This document shows, piece by piece, positions 8,201 through 16,389 of a DNA stretch of 64,000 nucleotides. Source of the DNA: Myxococcales bacterium (GTDB lineage Bacteria > Myxococcota_A > Bradymonadia > UBA7976 > UBA1532). The position numbers were made by a program, and so were the translations under genes. Location of the stretch: the NCBI GenBank assembly GCA_020633435.1, contig JACKDP010000001.1, positions 496,001-560,000 on the forward strand, given 5' to 3'. How positions within the stretch are numbered: the first letter of the stretch is position 1; every line of letters begins with the position of its first letter. Below the pieces are notes generated by a model. The model was not told where the DNA came from, made no database searches, and saw nothing but the letters and a program-made list of their open reading frames with translations.

Positions 8201-10345
8201 CACCCAGAGCGCCATGGGATCCGTCGGATCCAGCGCCAGCGCGGCCTCGGCCTCGGCGCGGGCCACCTCGGGCGTCGACAGGCTCGCCAGCTCCAGGTGG
8301 TCGGGCGTCCGGGCGAGGCCCGCGCCCACCCGGGCCTCCAGGATGCGCCGGCGCGCGGCCGCGTCGCCCAGGCGATCGGCGAGCTTCTCCAGCTCTTCGC
8401 GGGCGGCCACCTCGGGGTGTCCGGCCAGGATCTCGGCGGCCCCGGCGGCGTCACCCAGGCGATCGGCCAGCAGGCGCGCCAGGCGCAAGGTGGTGTCGAG
8501 GTGGCGGGGATCGGTCGGGTCGAGGGCCGCGAGCTCCTGGCGCGCGAGGGCGACCAGCCCGGCGGTGTCGCCCGCTGCGTCGAGGGCCTGGCCCAGCAGC
8601 ATCCGCGGCCAGAGCGACAGCGGATCGAGGGCGAGGGCGTCGCGCCAGTGGGCCGTGGCGGCGGCCAGGTTGCCCGCCGCGCGCTCGGCCTCGCCCAGCT
8701 GGCAGAGCAGCTCGATGCGGCGCGTGTGGCCCGCCGAGGCCGCCGCGGCGGCCGCGACGATCGACGACAAGTCTGCGAGATCACCGGGCTTTTGCCGAGC
8801 GGCCTCGACGGCGGCCAGGTTGTCCGGCTCCGCCCGGGCCAGCTCGCGGAAGCCCTCGTCGGCGGCGAGGGCCTGGCCCAGCGGGCCCGCCTCGAGCTCG
8901 GCCTGCCACTCGCGCAGGCGCAGGCGGGCCTGGGGATCGCCCACCCGACCGAAGGCCAGGCGGATGTCGCTGGCCAGGTCGGCCCACTGCTGGGTGGCCT
9001 GCAGGAGCGGCCGCCGGGCCACCAGGGCCTCGGGCACGTCGTCGCCCACGTCGGCGCGGGCCTGCCAGTGCTCCAGGGCCTCGGCGTAGCGCTGGCGCGC
9101 CTGATCGCGGCTGCCCGTCCACCACGCGGCGACGTCGCCCAGGTGGATCTGCAGGGCCTCGGCCTCCTCCTCCGAGCCCACATGGCTCAGCAGGGCCTCG
9201 ACCTGGGCCTGGTAGGCGACGGGATCGCGGCCGCGCCACCACTGGCGGCGCAGGGCGAGGCGGGGCACGACGGCCAGGGGATCGGCGTCGACGCCGGGCT
9301 GCAGGCGCTCGGCGACGTCGGCCGCGCTGGCCCCGCCGCGCTCGGCGGCCCGGGCGGTGCGCCAGGCGTGCAGGCTGCGGAGGGCGCCGGCGACGGGGCG
9401 GGCGTCGGCCAGCCAGCGGGCCGCGAGGTCGGCGTCCCCGGCGCGCTCGGCCGCCAGGGCCATGGCGCGGGCCAGGGCCGGCGTCGGGTGGGCCTCCAGG
9501 GCGCGCTCCAGGTACGGCAGCGCGCTGGCCGCGTCGTCCAGGCGGGCGTCGCGGACCTGGCCGCACAGGCCGTGGATCCAGGCCCGCAGGGCATCGGAGC
9601 GGACGCGATCGGCGTGGGTGGCCAGCACCCGGATGAGCGGCCGCAGGCGCCCCTGCGCGAGGTGCGTGCGGACGAGGCCGTAGACCGCGGCGTCGATGTT
9701 GGGGTTGGCGGCCACGGCGTCGGCATAGGCGCGCGCGGCGCGGGCCGGCTCGGCCTCCTCCAGCAGCGCGCCCAGCTCGGCCAGCAAGGCCCCGCGCTCC
9801 GTCAGGGCCGTCGTCACCGCCAGCCGGCGCTCCAGCACCTCGCGGCGCGCCTCGTCTGTGGCCGCAGGCCGGGCGACCTCCAGGCGGATGAGCAGGTCGC
9901 GGTCGAGGGGCGCCAGGCGGACGGCCTCGCGCAGCAGCTCGTAGGCGTCGTCGGGGCGGCGGAGGTGGCGCTCGCAGAGCGTCGCCAGGCGCGCCAGCAA
10001 GGGGACGCGGTGCTCCCCCTCGGCGAGCTGGATGGCGGCGCGCAGGCACTCGGCGGCCTCGAGCCAGTCCGCCTGGGCCTCGGCCAGCTCGGCGCGGGCC
10101 AGCAGGGGCGCGACGCTGCGGGGCGCCCGGGCGAGGGCGGCGTCAAAGGCGGCGTAGGCCTCATGGGGCGACGCCAGCGGCCCGGCCAGCACGCGGCCGG
10201 CCTCCAGCAGCAGCTCGGCGGCCACGTCGTCGGCCGAGAACTCGGCCTCGCGCCGGTAGAAGTCGACGGACGCGCGCCACCACGCGGCGTCATCCATCGC
10301 CTGCTCGCCAAAGAGCCCGCTGTGCTCGCTCGCCGCCGCGCTCAA
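4904..10345 (-). CDS. 5' part of giant TPR protein (frame lost after about 5544)
   Basis: The gene starts at a TTG (10343-10345) preceded by GGAAGGGTGG; an internal ATG at 10297 is an alternative. The first ~1270 residues are helical TPR-like repeats (A-rich pairs such as AAELLLEAGRVL and AYAAFDAALARAP). They are followed by acidic segments with repeated WL motifs (AWLELPDAP, DDWLGAPP, DDWLDFDEHP) and then the EAAAA repeat. Downstream of about 5544 this frame gives Arg/Pro/Ser-rich nonsense. Restoring one base there joins it to the frame ending at 2355 and gives a protein of about 2,660 residues. It is co-directional with the paralogous TPR gene 45 bases upstream and probably shares its promoter. 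The likely role is protein-protein scaffolding; there is no enzyme motif. Confidence 0.75.
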   Translation of the reverse strand: MSAAASEHSGLFGEQAMDDAAWWRASVDFYRREAEFSADDVAAELLLEAGRVLAGPLASPHEAYAAFDAALARAPRSVAPLLARAELAEAQADWLEAAECLRAAIQLAEGEHRVPLLARLATLCERHLRRPDDAYELLREAVRLAPLDRDLLIRLEVARPAATDEARREVLERRLAVTTALTERGALLAELGALLEEAEPARAARAYADAVAANPNIDAAVYGLVRTHLAQGRLRPLIRVLATHADRVRSDALRAWIHGLCGQVRDARLDDAASALPYLERALEAHPTPALARAMALAAERAGDADLAARWLADARPVAGALRSLHAWRTARAAERGGASAADVAERLQPGVDADPLAVVPRLALRRQWWRGRDPVAYQAQVEALLSHVGSEEEAEALQIHLGDVAAWWTGSRDQARQRYAEALEHWQARADVGDDVPEALVARRPLLQATQQWADLASDIRLAFGRVGDPQARLRLREWQAELEAGPLGQALAADEGFRELARAEPDNLAAVEAARQKPGDLADLSSIVAAAAAASAGHTRRIELLCQLGEAERAAGNLAAATAHWRDALALDPLSLWPRMLLGQALDAAGDTAGLVALARQELAALDPTDPRHLDTTLRLARLLADRLGDAAGAAEILAGHPEVAAREELEKLADRLGDAAARRRILEARVGAGLARTPDHLELASLSTPEVARAEAEAALALDPTDPMALWVAEQAAVAAGDMERAISLYRGLVGNGVGGGRGRTAALKLAAIAPADEVQALLVQLVGADADAAWYMIADAARRGDVAAMVARLVQLAHLMGETPAARALLREAAERAEAAGLSDDDQAAIWERLRRLATAPERVHAAQLDLSRRRGDADAQATLLAELARLSDDPARQATPTWMAGLALERTEPAEAGAIYLQAAETDPADPVPLLLGLRLGPDGAPLTGSERAARLEAIAARLVHDGRAAQLLATAARLREVDDDEELAAHDWLQAAFRFPEREQLARKAEALLADAGETAALLLLLERRVQRLADPAARLATQRRLAQVHIDMAGDRPAAVRTWETIVAAEPHDFAARVSLADLLVGLGRYAEAVEHYRRAAVLAEDRGERIQYHTRAGELLARHLQQPGEAIEELRKAVGLFDPSGRALEVLAEVYLLGGEHEQALLAYQRLERTVEGSRRSLARAGQVRALAAAGREEEARDRLRRFLALDAVDPLAASLAAQLGVSIPPPPAGVEVPEPEPLSVPPEAPPTRTAEDQAALDDQRALDADAFAALEQALAGIQAPAASEAAVDEADLVGALEGDLLAAMDALLDAEARKAPVDAFAAPEQATAGDGGEAEAAGEDAEDAAADDAWLELPDAPVADDDAVADDDWLGAPPVAAPAPSAADRGDDWLDFDEHPSWSEGAPVGLVEDDAGDEAALAAEVGVSAAPAALAPEEVEPPPAEVATPEVEAADFQEEIGVEAAAEAPDDPVFDFGDDLEIDALAGDDEADAAAAAEAAAAEAAAAEAAAAEAAAAEAAAAEAAAAEAAAAEAAAAEAAAAEAAAAEAAAAEAAAAEAAAAEAAAAEAAAAAEAAAAEAAAAEAAEAAAAEAAAAEAAAAEAAATEAAAAAKPPKPPPQMPPPPKPPPPKPPKPPPQMPPPRKPPPPKPPPQTSLPKPPTRPTTRSASPSTPRSPSCWAPSSPCPPRPPPPRPPARSWRPPRPRRTTGWTWPTSPRPPSPTPTPWPASSMLSPSKAPSWSSTRRATSSSTSPWTRPPTRADRRPRRPCRRRSPSPPGRPRPRPSCPSSRPPGPPPGSWRPCGWPSRRRATSPTRYRPPRPSAR
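5401..5905 (-). repeat. GC-rich Ala/Glu codon repeat (EAAAA units)
   Basis: Tandem 15-base units encode roughly 30 copies of EAAAA on the minus strand. Some units are degenerate (EAAEA, EAAAT, DAAAA). The element forms a helical low-complexity linker between the TPR half and the motif-array half of the giant protein. The reading frame slips inside this repeat at about 5543-5544. Confidence 0.85.
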
Positions 10346-10390
10346 CGCTGGCCACCCTTCCGCACGATCGCCATGCTGCTCGCCACCCCG

Positions 10391-13300
10391 CTATGCCTCC
10401 CCGCGCCGGGCGCGCAGGGCCAGGTGATCGGCGCTGACGGCCCAGGCCAGCAGGGAGAGGGCCTCCGGGGAGGCCGCGAGGGCCTCGCGCCGGGCCCGCG
10501 GGGAGCCACCGCCGCGCCCGAGGACCACGTCCAGGGCCACGGCCAGCTCGCCGCACGCCAGCAGGCCCGCCCGCCGGCCCGTGGCGTCGAACGGGATGTC
10601 CAGCGCGGCCAGGGCGGTGACCTCGAAGTCGGCCGCGTCGGCCTGGGTCAGCGCCTGGCGCTGCGTCTCGTCGAGGGCGAAGGCCGAGGCGGCCAGCCGG
10701 GCGGCCCGATCGGGGGGCAGCGTCGCGGCCAGCTCGGCCAGGCTGGCGTCGGGGGCAAGGGCCTGGCGCAGGGCCGCCAGCGCCGCGGCGAGGCGCGCGG
10801 GATCGTGCTGGCGCAGGAGCAGCCGCCCGGCCTCGAAGCCGGCGGCGACGGTGCCGAGGAGGTAGCGGGCCGGGTCGTCGATGGGGGCCTCACGCGCGGG
10901 CGCCAGGACGACGGCGTCGGGGGCGAGGGTGCCGCCCCAGCGGGCGTCGGCGGCCAGGGCGATGGCGGGCCGGCCCACCGCCAGGCGCTCGAAGAGGGCG
11001 ACCACCTGGGCCTGCCAGCGCTCGGCGCCCGCGAGGGCCGCGGGGCGCGGGCCCGCCAGCGCGGCGGCCAGCGGGAGGGCCAGCGCGGCCAGCATCTGCG
11101 CCGAGGGCGACGCCTCGGCCGGGTGCCGAAGGCCCTGCCAGTCGGCGGGCTGCAGCCGGGGCAGCCCCACCGGCACGTCGTCCACCAGGCCGACCTCGGC
11201 GCCCACGTAGAGGGCCGCTTGCTGGGCCACGCTGGCCGCCACGGCGTCGCCCCGGCGGGTGTGCAGGCGGGCCAGCTCGGCCAGGTCGGCCGGCTCGAGG
11301 ACCCCGGCGGCGAGGCGCCCCTCGATGACGCGGCAGACCCGCTCGACGGCGTCCTGGACGAGCTCGACGGGCACCTCGGCGCGCGACGCCAGCAGCGCCT
11401 CGGTGGCCCGGGCGTGGCCGGGATCCGCGGCCACGGCGCGGTGCAGCCAGGCGGCTGCGATGCCGGCGTCACCCCCGGCGCGGCTCGCGAGGCCCGCGAG
11501 GGCGAAGGCCTGCTCGGCCGCCGCTGCCCCCGAGAGCCCGGCGAACGCGCGCTCCCGGGCAGCGATGGCCCCACCCAGATCGCCCTCGGCCTCGCACGTC
11601 TCGGCCAGCAGCACCGCCACGGGCGGCGCGTCGTCCGGGAGCGTCTGCAGGATGGCCCGCGCCTCGGCCACCTGGCCGCGGTGCACCAGGCCCCGGGCCC
11701 GCTGGACGGGATCGGCCTCGACGGCCGCCAGGGCCTGGCCAGCCGCCTGGCGGTGCACGGGATCGCGGCTGGCGCCGACGAGCGTGGCGAGGCCGGCGTG
11801 GCCCACGGCCGGATCGCCGGTGAGCGCCGCGATGCGGCAGAGGGCCAGCGACGCCGGCAGCGAGCCGGGCTTGAGGGTGAGCAGGCGCTCCGCGGCCTCG
11901 CGGGCGTCGGCGAGCTGCCCCGCCTCCAGGCACGCCGCGATGAGCCGTTGGAGCAGCGCGGCCTCGTCGGCCCCGGGCTGGGCCGCGCACTGGGCCAGCA
12001 CCGCGGCGCGGGCGGCGGGCGTCTCGGCGCCCACGATGGCCCGCACCTGCAGGTCGCTGCGGTGCGCGGGGATGGCGGCGGCGTCGGCGCGACCGGCGGC
12101 CCGCCGCAGGCCCGTGGCCTCGCCCGGGCGGATCTCGCGCTCGGCGGCCGCGGCCAGCACGGCGTCATGGCGGGCCCAGTCCCCGGCCCGCCGGGCCGCG
12201 CGCGCGGTGGCGACCGCGCCGTCGTCGCCGTCCGTCACGGCGTCGGGGATCTGCCAGCGCGCCAGGGCCTCCTGGGCCTCGGCGCTGCCCGGATCGGCCT
12301 CCAGCGCGGCGCGGAAGGCCGCCACGGCCCCGGCCACGTCCCCCGCGCGGACGGCGAGGACGTCCCCCGCGTCCACCAGCAGCTCGGCCCGGGGCTGCCC
12401 CCGCGACAGGTCGGCCAGCGAGCGCAGCACCTCCGCCAGCGTCTCCCACTGGCCGGCCTGCGCCGCCGCCGCCCCCCGCAGCTCCAGGCTGGCGCGGCGC
12501 ATGGGCGTCTCGCCCGCGGGGATCGCGCCCGGCGGCAGGAGCGCCAGGGCCTCCGTCGCGCGGCCAGCCGCCAGCAGGGCCTCCACCACCGCCAGCCGCA
12601 GCAGCGGCGTCTCGGCCAGGTGCTCCGGCTGCAGCAGCGCCAGCGGCTCGATGTCAGCCGCCCGCACACAGGCCCGCACGAGGCCATCGATGGCCAGGGG
12701 CGTCGCGGCGTCGGTGGCCACGAAGGCCTGGAGCGCCGCGGCCTGCTCGTCGGCGTCCCCATGCTCGAACAGGCGGCCCGCCCGCGCCTGGTGGGTGGCG
12801 CCCGGCTGGCGGGCCTCCACCTCGGCCCACGCGCGCCGCTGCCCCGTCGTGGCGAAGACCTCGGCCGCCCGGCGCAGGATGTAGGGCGCCGACGGGGCGA
12901 GGCGCAGGGCCTGGGCCAGCAGGCGCGCGGCCGCCGGCGGATCGTCGAGGCGGGTGCGGAAGACGTCGGCCGCGAGGGCGAGCTGCTCGGCGGCCTCGGC
13001 CGGCTCGACGCCGGGGTGCGTGGCCCGGCGGGCCCGCAGCGCCGCCACCGCGGGCCACTGCTCCAGGCGCGTCAGGATGTCGGCCGCGGCCAGGAAGGCC
13101 GAGCCATCGCCGGGGGCCGCGGCCATGGCGCGCCGGCAGGCGTCGAGGGCCTGCGCCGGATCGCGGCCGCGCTGCTGCAGCCGGGCCAGGCGGACGGCCC
13201 GGTCGACGATGCGGGGGATGAGCGTGGTGTCGCCGGTGTCGCGCGCCCGGGCCTCGAGCGCCGACAGCTCGGCGGCGAAGAGCTGCACCTGCCCGCTGAC

Positions 13301-14632
13301 GTCGTCCAGCTCGATGGCCGCGCGCCCCAGCGCGGCCAGGGCCGGCCGGTAGGTGCGATCCAGCTCCACGGCGCGGGCCAGCGCCGTGCGCCCCTCGGCC
13401 CCGCGGTCGAGGGCGAAGGCGGCGGCGGCCAGCTCGACGAGGGCCGCGGCGCGCTCGGCGGGGCTCGGGGCCTCCTCCGCGCGGCGGGCCTGGAGCTGGT
13501 GCACGAGGGTGTGGCCGCCGTGGCGGCGCGCGAGGGCCAGCGACCGCCGCCGGGCGTGATCGGGGGCGACCCCGTCCGCCAGCGCCAGCTCGTAGGCGGC
13601 CCGCGCCCCCTCGTCGTCCCCGAGCTGGTCCAGCAGCCAGCCCAGCCGGGTGCGCAGGATGGCGAGCTCGATGGCGTCGCCCTCCCCCTCCACCACGGCG
13701 ATGCGCGCCGCGAGGACCGTCTTGAGGAGCTCGGCGTCGCGGGTGGCGAAGGCGTGCTGCTCGCCCACCGCCTGGATGGCCGGCGTCGCGCCCGCCCGGG
13801 CCAGCGTCGCCAGGATGTCCGCCTTGACCTGCTCGTCGGGCCAGTGGCCCCGGGCGCGGCTGATGCGATCCGCCGAGAGCACGCCCCAGAAGCCGGCGTC
13901 CTCGGTGGCCTGGTAGAGCATCTCGGCGAGGGTGGCGGCCGCCTGGGGATCGGCGCTCTGCACGTGGTGCAGGTAGCTCGCCAGCAGGGGCTCGAGGCTC
14001 TTGGGGTGGCGCTCCGACGCCGTCCACCAGATGTCGAGCGCCCAGTCGATGTTGCCCGCGGCCTGGGCCAGGTGGCCGGCGCGGTGCAGGTCCGCGGGCG
14101 AGGCGTCGGCGCGGTCGAACAGCACGACCCGCTCCACCGCCTCGCCGGCGGCCACGAGGGCGGCGTCGAGGGCGGCGCGGGCGAGGAAGTGGTCGGGATC
14201 GTCCGCGACGGCGGCGCGCAGGGCCTCGGTGATGGCGGCCTCGCTGCCCTCCCCCTCGGCCAGCAGCGTCGCGAGGGCGTGCAGGCGGCCGGCCAGGCGG
14301 CGGCGATCCGTCTCGGCGCCCACCTCGTCGACGAGGGTGTCGACGACGGGCTGGAGCGGCGCGGCGGCGCCCCCGGCGAGGGGGCGGCTGGCGAAGCGCG
14401 GGCGCAGGGCCGGGCCATCGGCGGGCACCCCGGTGATGGGGGGCACCACGCCATCGGGGTACCAGCCCTGGGGATCGGCGGGGAGGAACGCGGGCACGAC
14501 GCCGAGCACCGGCACGTCGCCGAGGGCGCCCAGGTCGAGCGGCGGCAACGGGAGGCAGGCACCCTCGGCCGGCCCGGCGGGCTCTGCGTCCACCTGCTCC
14601 ATGGGGAGGGCGCCTTCCTGGCCGCCTGTCAT
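10391..14632 (-). CDS. Giant TPR repeat protein with conserved C-terminal domain
   Basis: A 1,413-residue protein, almost wholly alpha-helical TPR-like repeats (for example AAFRAALEADPGSAEAQEAL). The last ~230 residues form a different domain that parallels the end of the protein coded at 2355. Both have a short beta-like segment, an alanine-rich helix pair after an aspartate-proline step (DDPARYLL versus EDPTSAGLS), and a final GELAVALDVVL-type helix. There is no signal peptide, so it is probably cytoplasmic. The ATG at 14632 has a poor ribosome site; an ATG at 14602 follows AGGAAGG and may be the true start. It is the first gene of a two-gene unit behind a strong sigma70-type promoter at 14669-14697. 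Function unknown. Confidence 0.78.
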   Translation of the reverse strand: MTGGQEGALPMEQVDAEPAGPAEGACLPLPPLDLGALGDVPVLGVVPAFLPADPQGWYPDGVVPPITGVPADGPALRPRFASRPLAGGAAAPLQPVVDTLVDEVGAETDRRRLAGRLHALATLLAEGEGSEAAITEALRAAVADDPDHFLARAALDAALVAAGEAVERVVLFDRADASPADLHRAGHLAQAAGNIDWALDIWWTASERHPKSLEPLLASYLHHVQSADPQAAATLAEMLYQATEDAGFWGVLSADRISRARGHWPDEQVKADILATLARAGATPAIQAVGEQHAFATRDAELLKTVLAARIAVVEGEGDAIELAILRTRLGWLLDQLGDDEGARAAYELALADGVAPDHARRRSLALARRHGGHTLVHQLQARRAEEAPSPAERAAALVELAAAAFALDRGAEGRTALARAVELDRTYRPALAALGRAAIELDDVSGQVQLFAAELSALEARARDTGDTTLIPRIVDRAVRLARLQQRGRDPAQALDACRRAMAAAPGDGSAFLAAADILTRLEQWPAVAALRARRATHPGVEPAEAAEQLALAADVFRTRLDDPPAAARLLAQALRLAPSAPYILRRAAEVFATTGQRRAWAEVEARQPGATHQARAGRLFEHGDADEQAAALQAFVATDAATPLAIDGLVRACVRAADIEPLALLQPEHLAETPLLRLAVVEALLAAGRATEALALLPPGAIPAGETPMRRASLELRGAAAAQAGQWETLAEVLRSLADLSRGQPRAELLVDAGDVLAVRAGDVAGAVAAFRAALEADPGSAEAQEALARWQIPDAVTDGDDGAVATARAARRAGDWARHDAVLAAAAEREIRPGEATGLRRAAGRADAAAIPAHRSDLQVRAIVGAETPAARAAVLAQCAAQPGADEAALLQRLIAACLEAGQLADAREAAERLLTLKPGSLPASLALCRIAALTGDPAVGHAGLATLVGASRDPVHRQAAGQALAAVEADPVQRARGLVHRGQVAEARAILQTLPDDAPPVAVLLAETCEAEGDLGGAIAARERAFAGLSGAAAAEQAFALAGLASRAGGDAGIAAAWLHRAVAADPGHARATEALLASRAEVPVELVQDAVERVCRVIEGRLAAGVLEPADLAELARLHTRRGDAVAASVAQQAALYVGAEVGLVDDVPVGLPRLQPADWQGLRHPAEASPSAQMLAALALPLAAALAGPRPAALAGAERWQAQVVALFERLAVGRPAIALAADARWGGTLAPDAVVLAPAREAPIDDPARYLLGTVAAGFEAGRLLLRQHDPARLAAALAALRQALAPDASLAELAATLPPDRAARLAASAFALDETQRQALTQADAADFEVTALAALDIPFDATGRRAGLLACGELAVALDVVLGRGGGSPRARREALAASPEALSLLAWAVSADHLALRARRGEA

Positions 14633-14668
14633 GGCTGGATCCAGAATGATTCCGAAGAGTTGAACGCG

Positions 14669-14697
14669 AGTATCCGCCCCCCGGCGCGCAGTGTCAA
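14669..14697 (-). promoter_or_regulatory. Sigma70-type promoter for the giant TPR operon
   Basis: On the minus strand TTGACA is followed by 17 bases and GATACT. The -35 box is perfect and the -10 box matches 4 of 6. It lies 37 bases before the ATG at 14632. Confidence 0.75.
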
Positions 14698-14725
14698 CGG
14701 GGCTGGCCCATAAATCCGGGTCACT

Positions 14726-16264
14726 TCACTGCCACCGCAGGTCGAGGCGTCCCATGATCTTCACGATCGGATCATCACCCATCTCGCCCTCCAGGGCCCC
14801 GCCCGGGAAGAGCACGCCCGCCTGGGTGCCGATCTCCATGGCCTCCAGGAACGCCGCCTGGGCCACGGTGTAGTGCACGCCCGCCATCACTTCGGTGCCA
14901 TAGAAGCGAGCGGCCGGGACGTCGCGATGGCTCCGCCCCGTCCCCCCCGACTCCAGGGTGCGGTAGGGATCGAGGAACGGCTCGGCGGCCCAGGCGACCA
15001 GCGCCGACGTCGACAGCCGCCAGGCCCCGGGCCGCCACGTCACGCCGGGCATGAAGTAGAGCGCGTTGCGGACGGCCCCGTCGGTGGGGAGCTGGTCCGC
15101 GCCGCCCGGCGGGCGCCCCACCCGGGTGGGATCGGCCAGGCGCTCCGCCGCGCGCAGCGTCACGAGGCGCAGCACATCGGGGAAGAGCACGAGCCCCACA
15201 TGGCGGCCGGGGTCGAAGGTGAACGCTCGGAGCTGCGAGTCCGCCGGGTCGGCGTCGCCCGACGCGTAGCCCGCCTCGATGCCCGTCGCCAGCCGCGGGC
15301 ACCGCCAGGCGATCTGGGCGTCCAGCGTCCAGCCGAGCTGCAGCAGCGTGCTCTCGTCCCCGGAGCCCGCCGCCCGCTGCCGGTTGGTGTGGCCCGTCAC
15401 GAGCGCCAGCTCGCCCTGCACGCGCAGATCCGCGCCCAGGCGGTACAGCGGCAGGAGCCACCGGCTGTAGGCGTCGAACGTCGTGGTGACCAGGCGATCT
15501 TCGTTGGCGTCGGTCTGGCGGCGGTGGACGGCCATCACGCCGGCGTCCACCTCCTCGCCGGGGTAGAGCAGCATGCCGAAGACGCGCCACGCGCTGTCAT
15601 CGTCCAGCAGCCGGGCCTCGTCGTCCTGCCAGACGTAGTCGGTGCCGGCGGCCAGGACGAGCTCGCGGGCCTCGCGCAGCGAGACGGGCGCGAGCGGCCG
15701 CACCGCGATCATCAGGCGATCCACCAGATCGCCGGCGATCACGTCGCCGAAGCGCTCGACGTAGCGCGCCTCGTCGGCGTCCGGCTCCAGGCCGTCGTGA
15801 TCCACCAGCCCCAGGCCGAAGTCGGCCCCGAGCTGGCCCGCGTGCAGGTAGCCCCAGTCCCACTCCCAGTCGATCCACAGCATCCGGGGCTCGACCGTCG
15901 TCCAGCCCGCGGTGCTGCGCTCGGGGTTGCCGTAGCGGCGCTCCACGAAGTCGGCGCCGATGGCGTTGGTCTCGCCGAAGATCTGCCCGGTCAGCACATC
16001 CAGCTGGATGTGCACCCGCGTGGGCCCTGCCTCGATGGTGGGGTCGATGCGCAGGCGGTGGGTGCCCCAGATGTGCTGCCCCGTCGTCGTCCCCTGCTCG
16101 TCGAGGGGGACGTCGGTGAGCTGGTGGACGCGCAGGCGGTAGCTGCCCGGCGTCGACCAGCGCACCCGGGCCACGGCGTCCGTGGCCGGCGCCAGCGCCA
16201 GGAGCACGGCGGGCAGCCAGCGACGGGGCAGAGGCAGCGAACGAGAACCGCGGCGCGCGGGCAT
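14726..16264 (-). CDS. Secreted protein, probable outer-membrane beta-barrel
   Basis: A 512-residue protein starting at the ATG at 16262-16264, which gives a clean signal peptide (RRWLPAVLLALAPATDAVA). The same frame is open 20 codons further upstream, but that start would spoil the signal. The mature part is rich in alternating aromatic and polar strands (TRVHIQLDVLTGQ, PRMLWIDWEWDWGYLHAG, SRWLLPLYRLGADLRVQGEL) and has the feel of a 14-18-strand barrel of alginate-export or porin type. The final residues (IMGRLDLRWQ) do not end in the usual aromatic. It is divergent from the matrixin gene. No specific family was recognised and substrate is unknown. Confidence 0.65.
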   Translation of the reverse strand: MPARRGSRSLPLPRRWLPAVLLALAPATDAVARVRWSTPGSYRLRVHQLTDVPLDEQGTTTGQHIWGTHRLRIDPTIEAGPTRVHIQLDVLTGQIFGETNAIGADFVERRYGNPERSTAGWTTVEPRMLWIDWEWDWGYLHAGQLGADFGLGLVDHDGLEPDADEARYVERFGDVIAGDLVDRLMIAVRPLAPVSLREARELVLAAGTDYVWQDDEARLLDDDSAWRVFGMLLYPGEEVDAGVMAVHRRQTDANEDRLVTTTFDAYSRWLLPLYRLGADLRVQGELALVTGHTNRQRAAGSGDESTLLQLGWTLDAQIAWRCPRLATGIEAGYASGDADPADSQLRAFTFDPGRHVGLVLFPDVLRLVTLRAAERLADPTRVGRPPGGADQLPTDGAVRNALYFMPGVTWRPGAWRLSTSALVAWAAEPFLDPYRTLESGGTGRSHRDVPAARFYGTEVMAGVHYTVAQAAFLEAMEIGTQAGVLFPGGALEGEMGDDPIVKIMGRLDLRWQ

Positions 16265-16389
16265 GGGCAGACCGATCGAAAGACGCGTCGGCCGCAGTCT
16301 ACCCTGGACGGCGCCCGTGTACACCGCTTGAGCCGACCGAACCGGCCCACTACCCTGCGCGCGACACCTCGGCCTTGGGTGAGGGCTCC

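Noticed and set aside
10341..10374. A 10-codon minus-strand ORF (ATG…TGA) overlapping the TTG start of the giant TPR gene
   Set aside because: Too short to judge. It may be a coupling leader, but composition and conservation cannot be assessed here.
6008..14713. A 2,901-codon open frame on the plus strand
   Set aside because: Mirror frame of the two TPR genes; no start context, no recognisable domain, Arg/Gly/Gln-rich.
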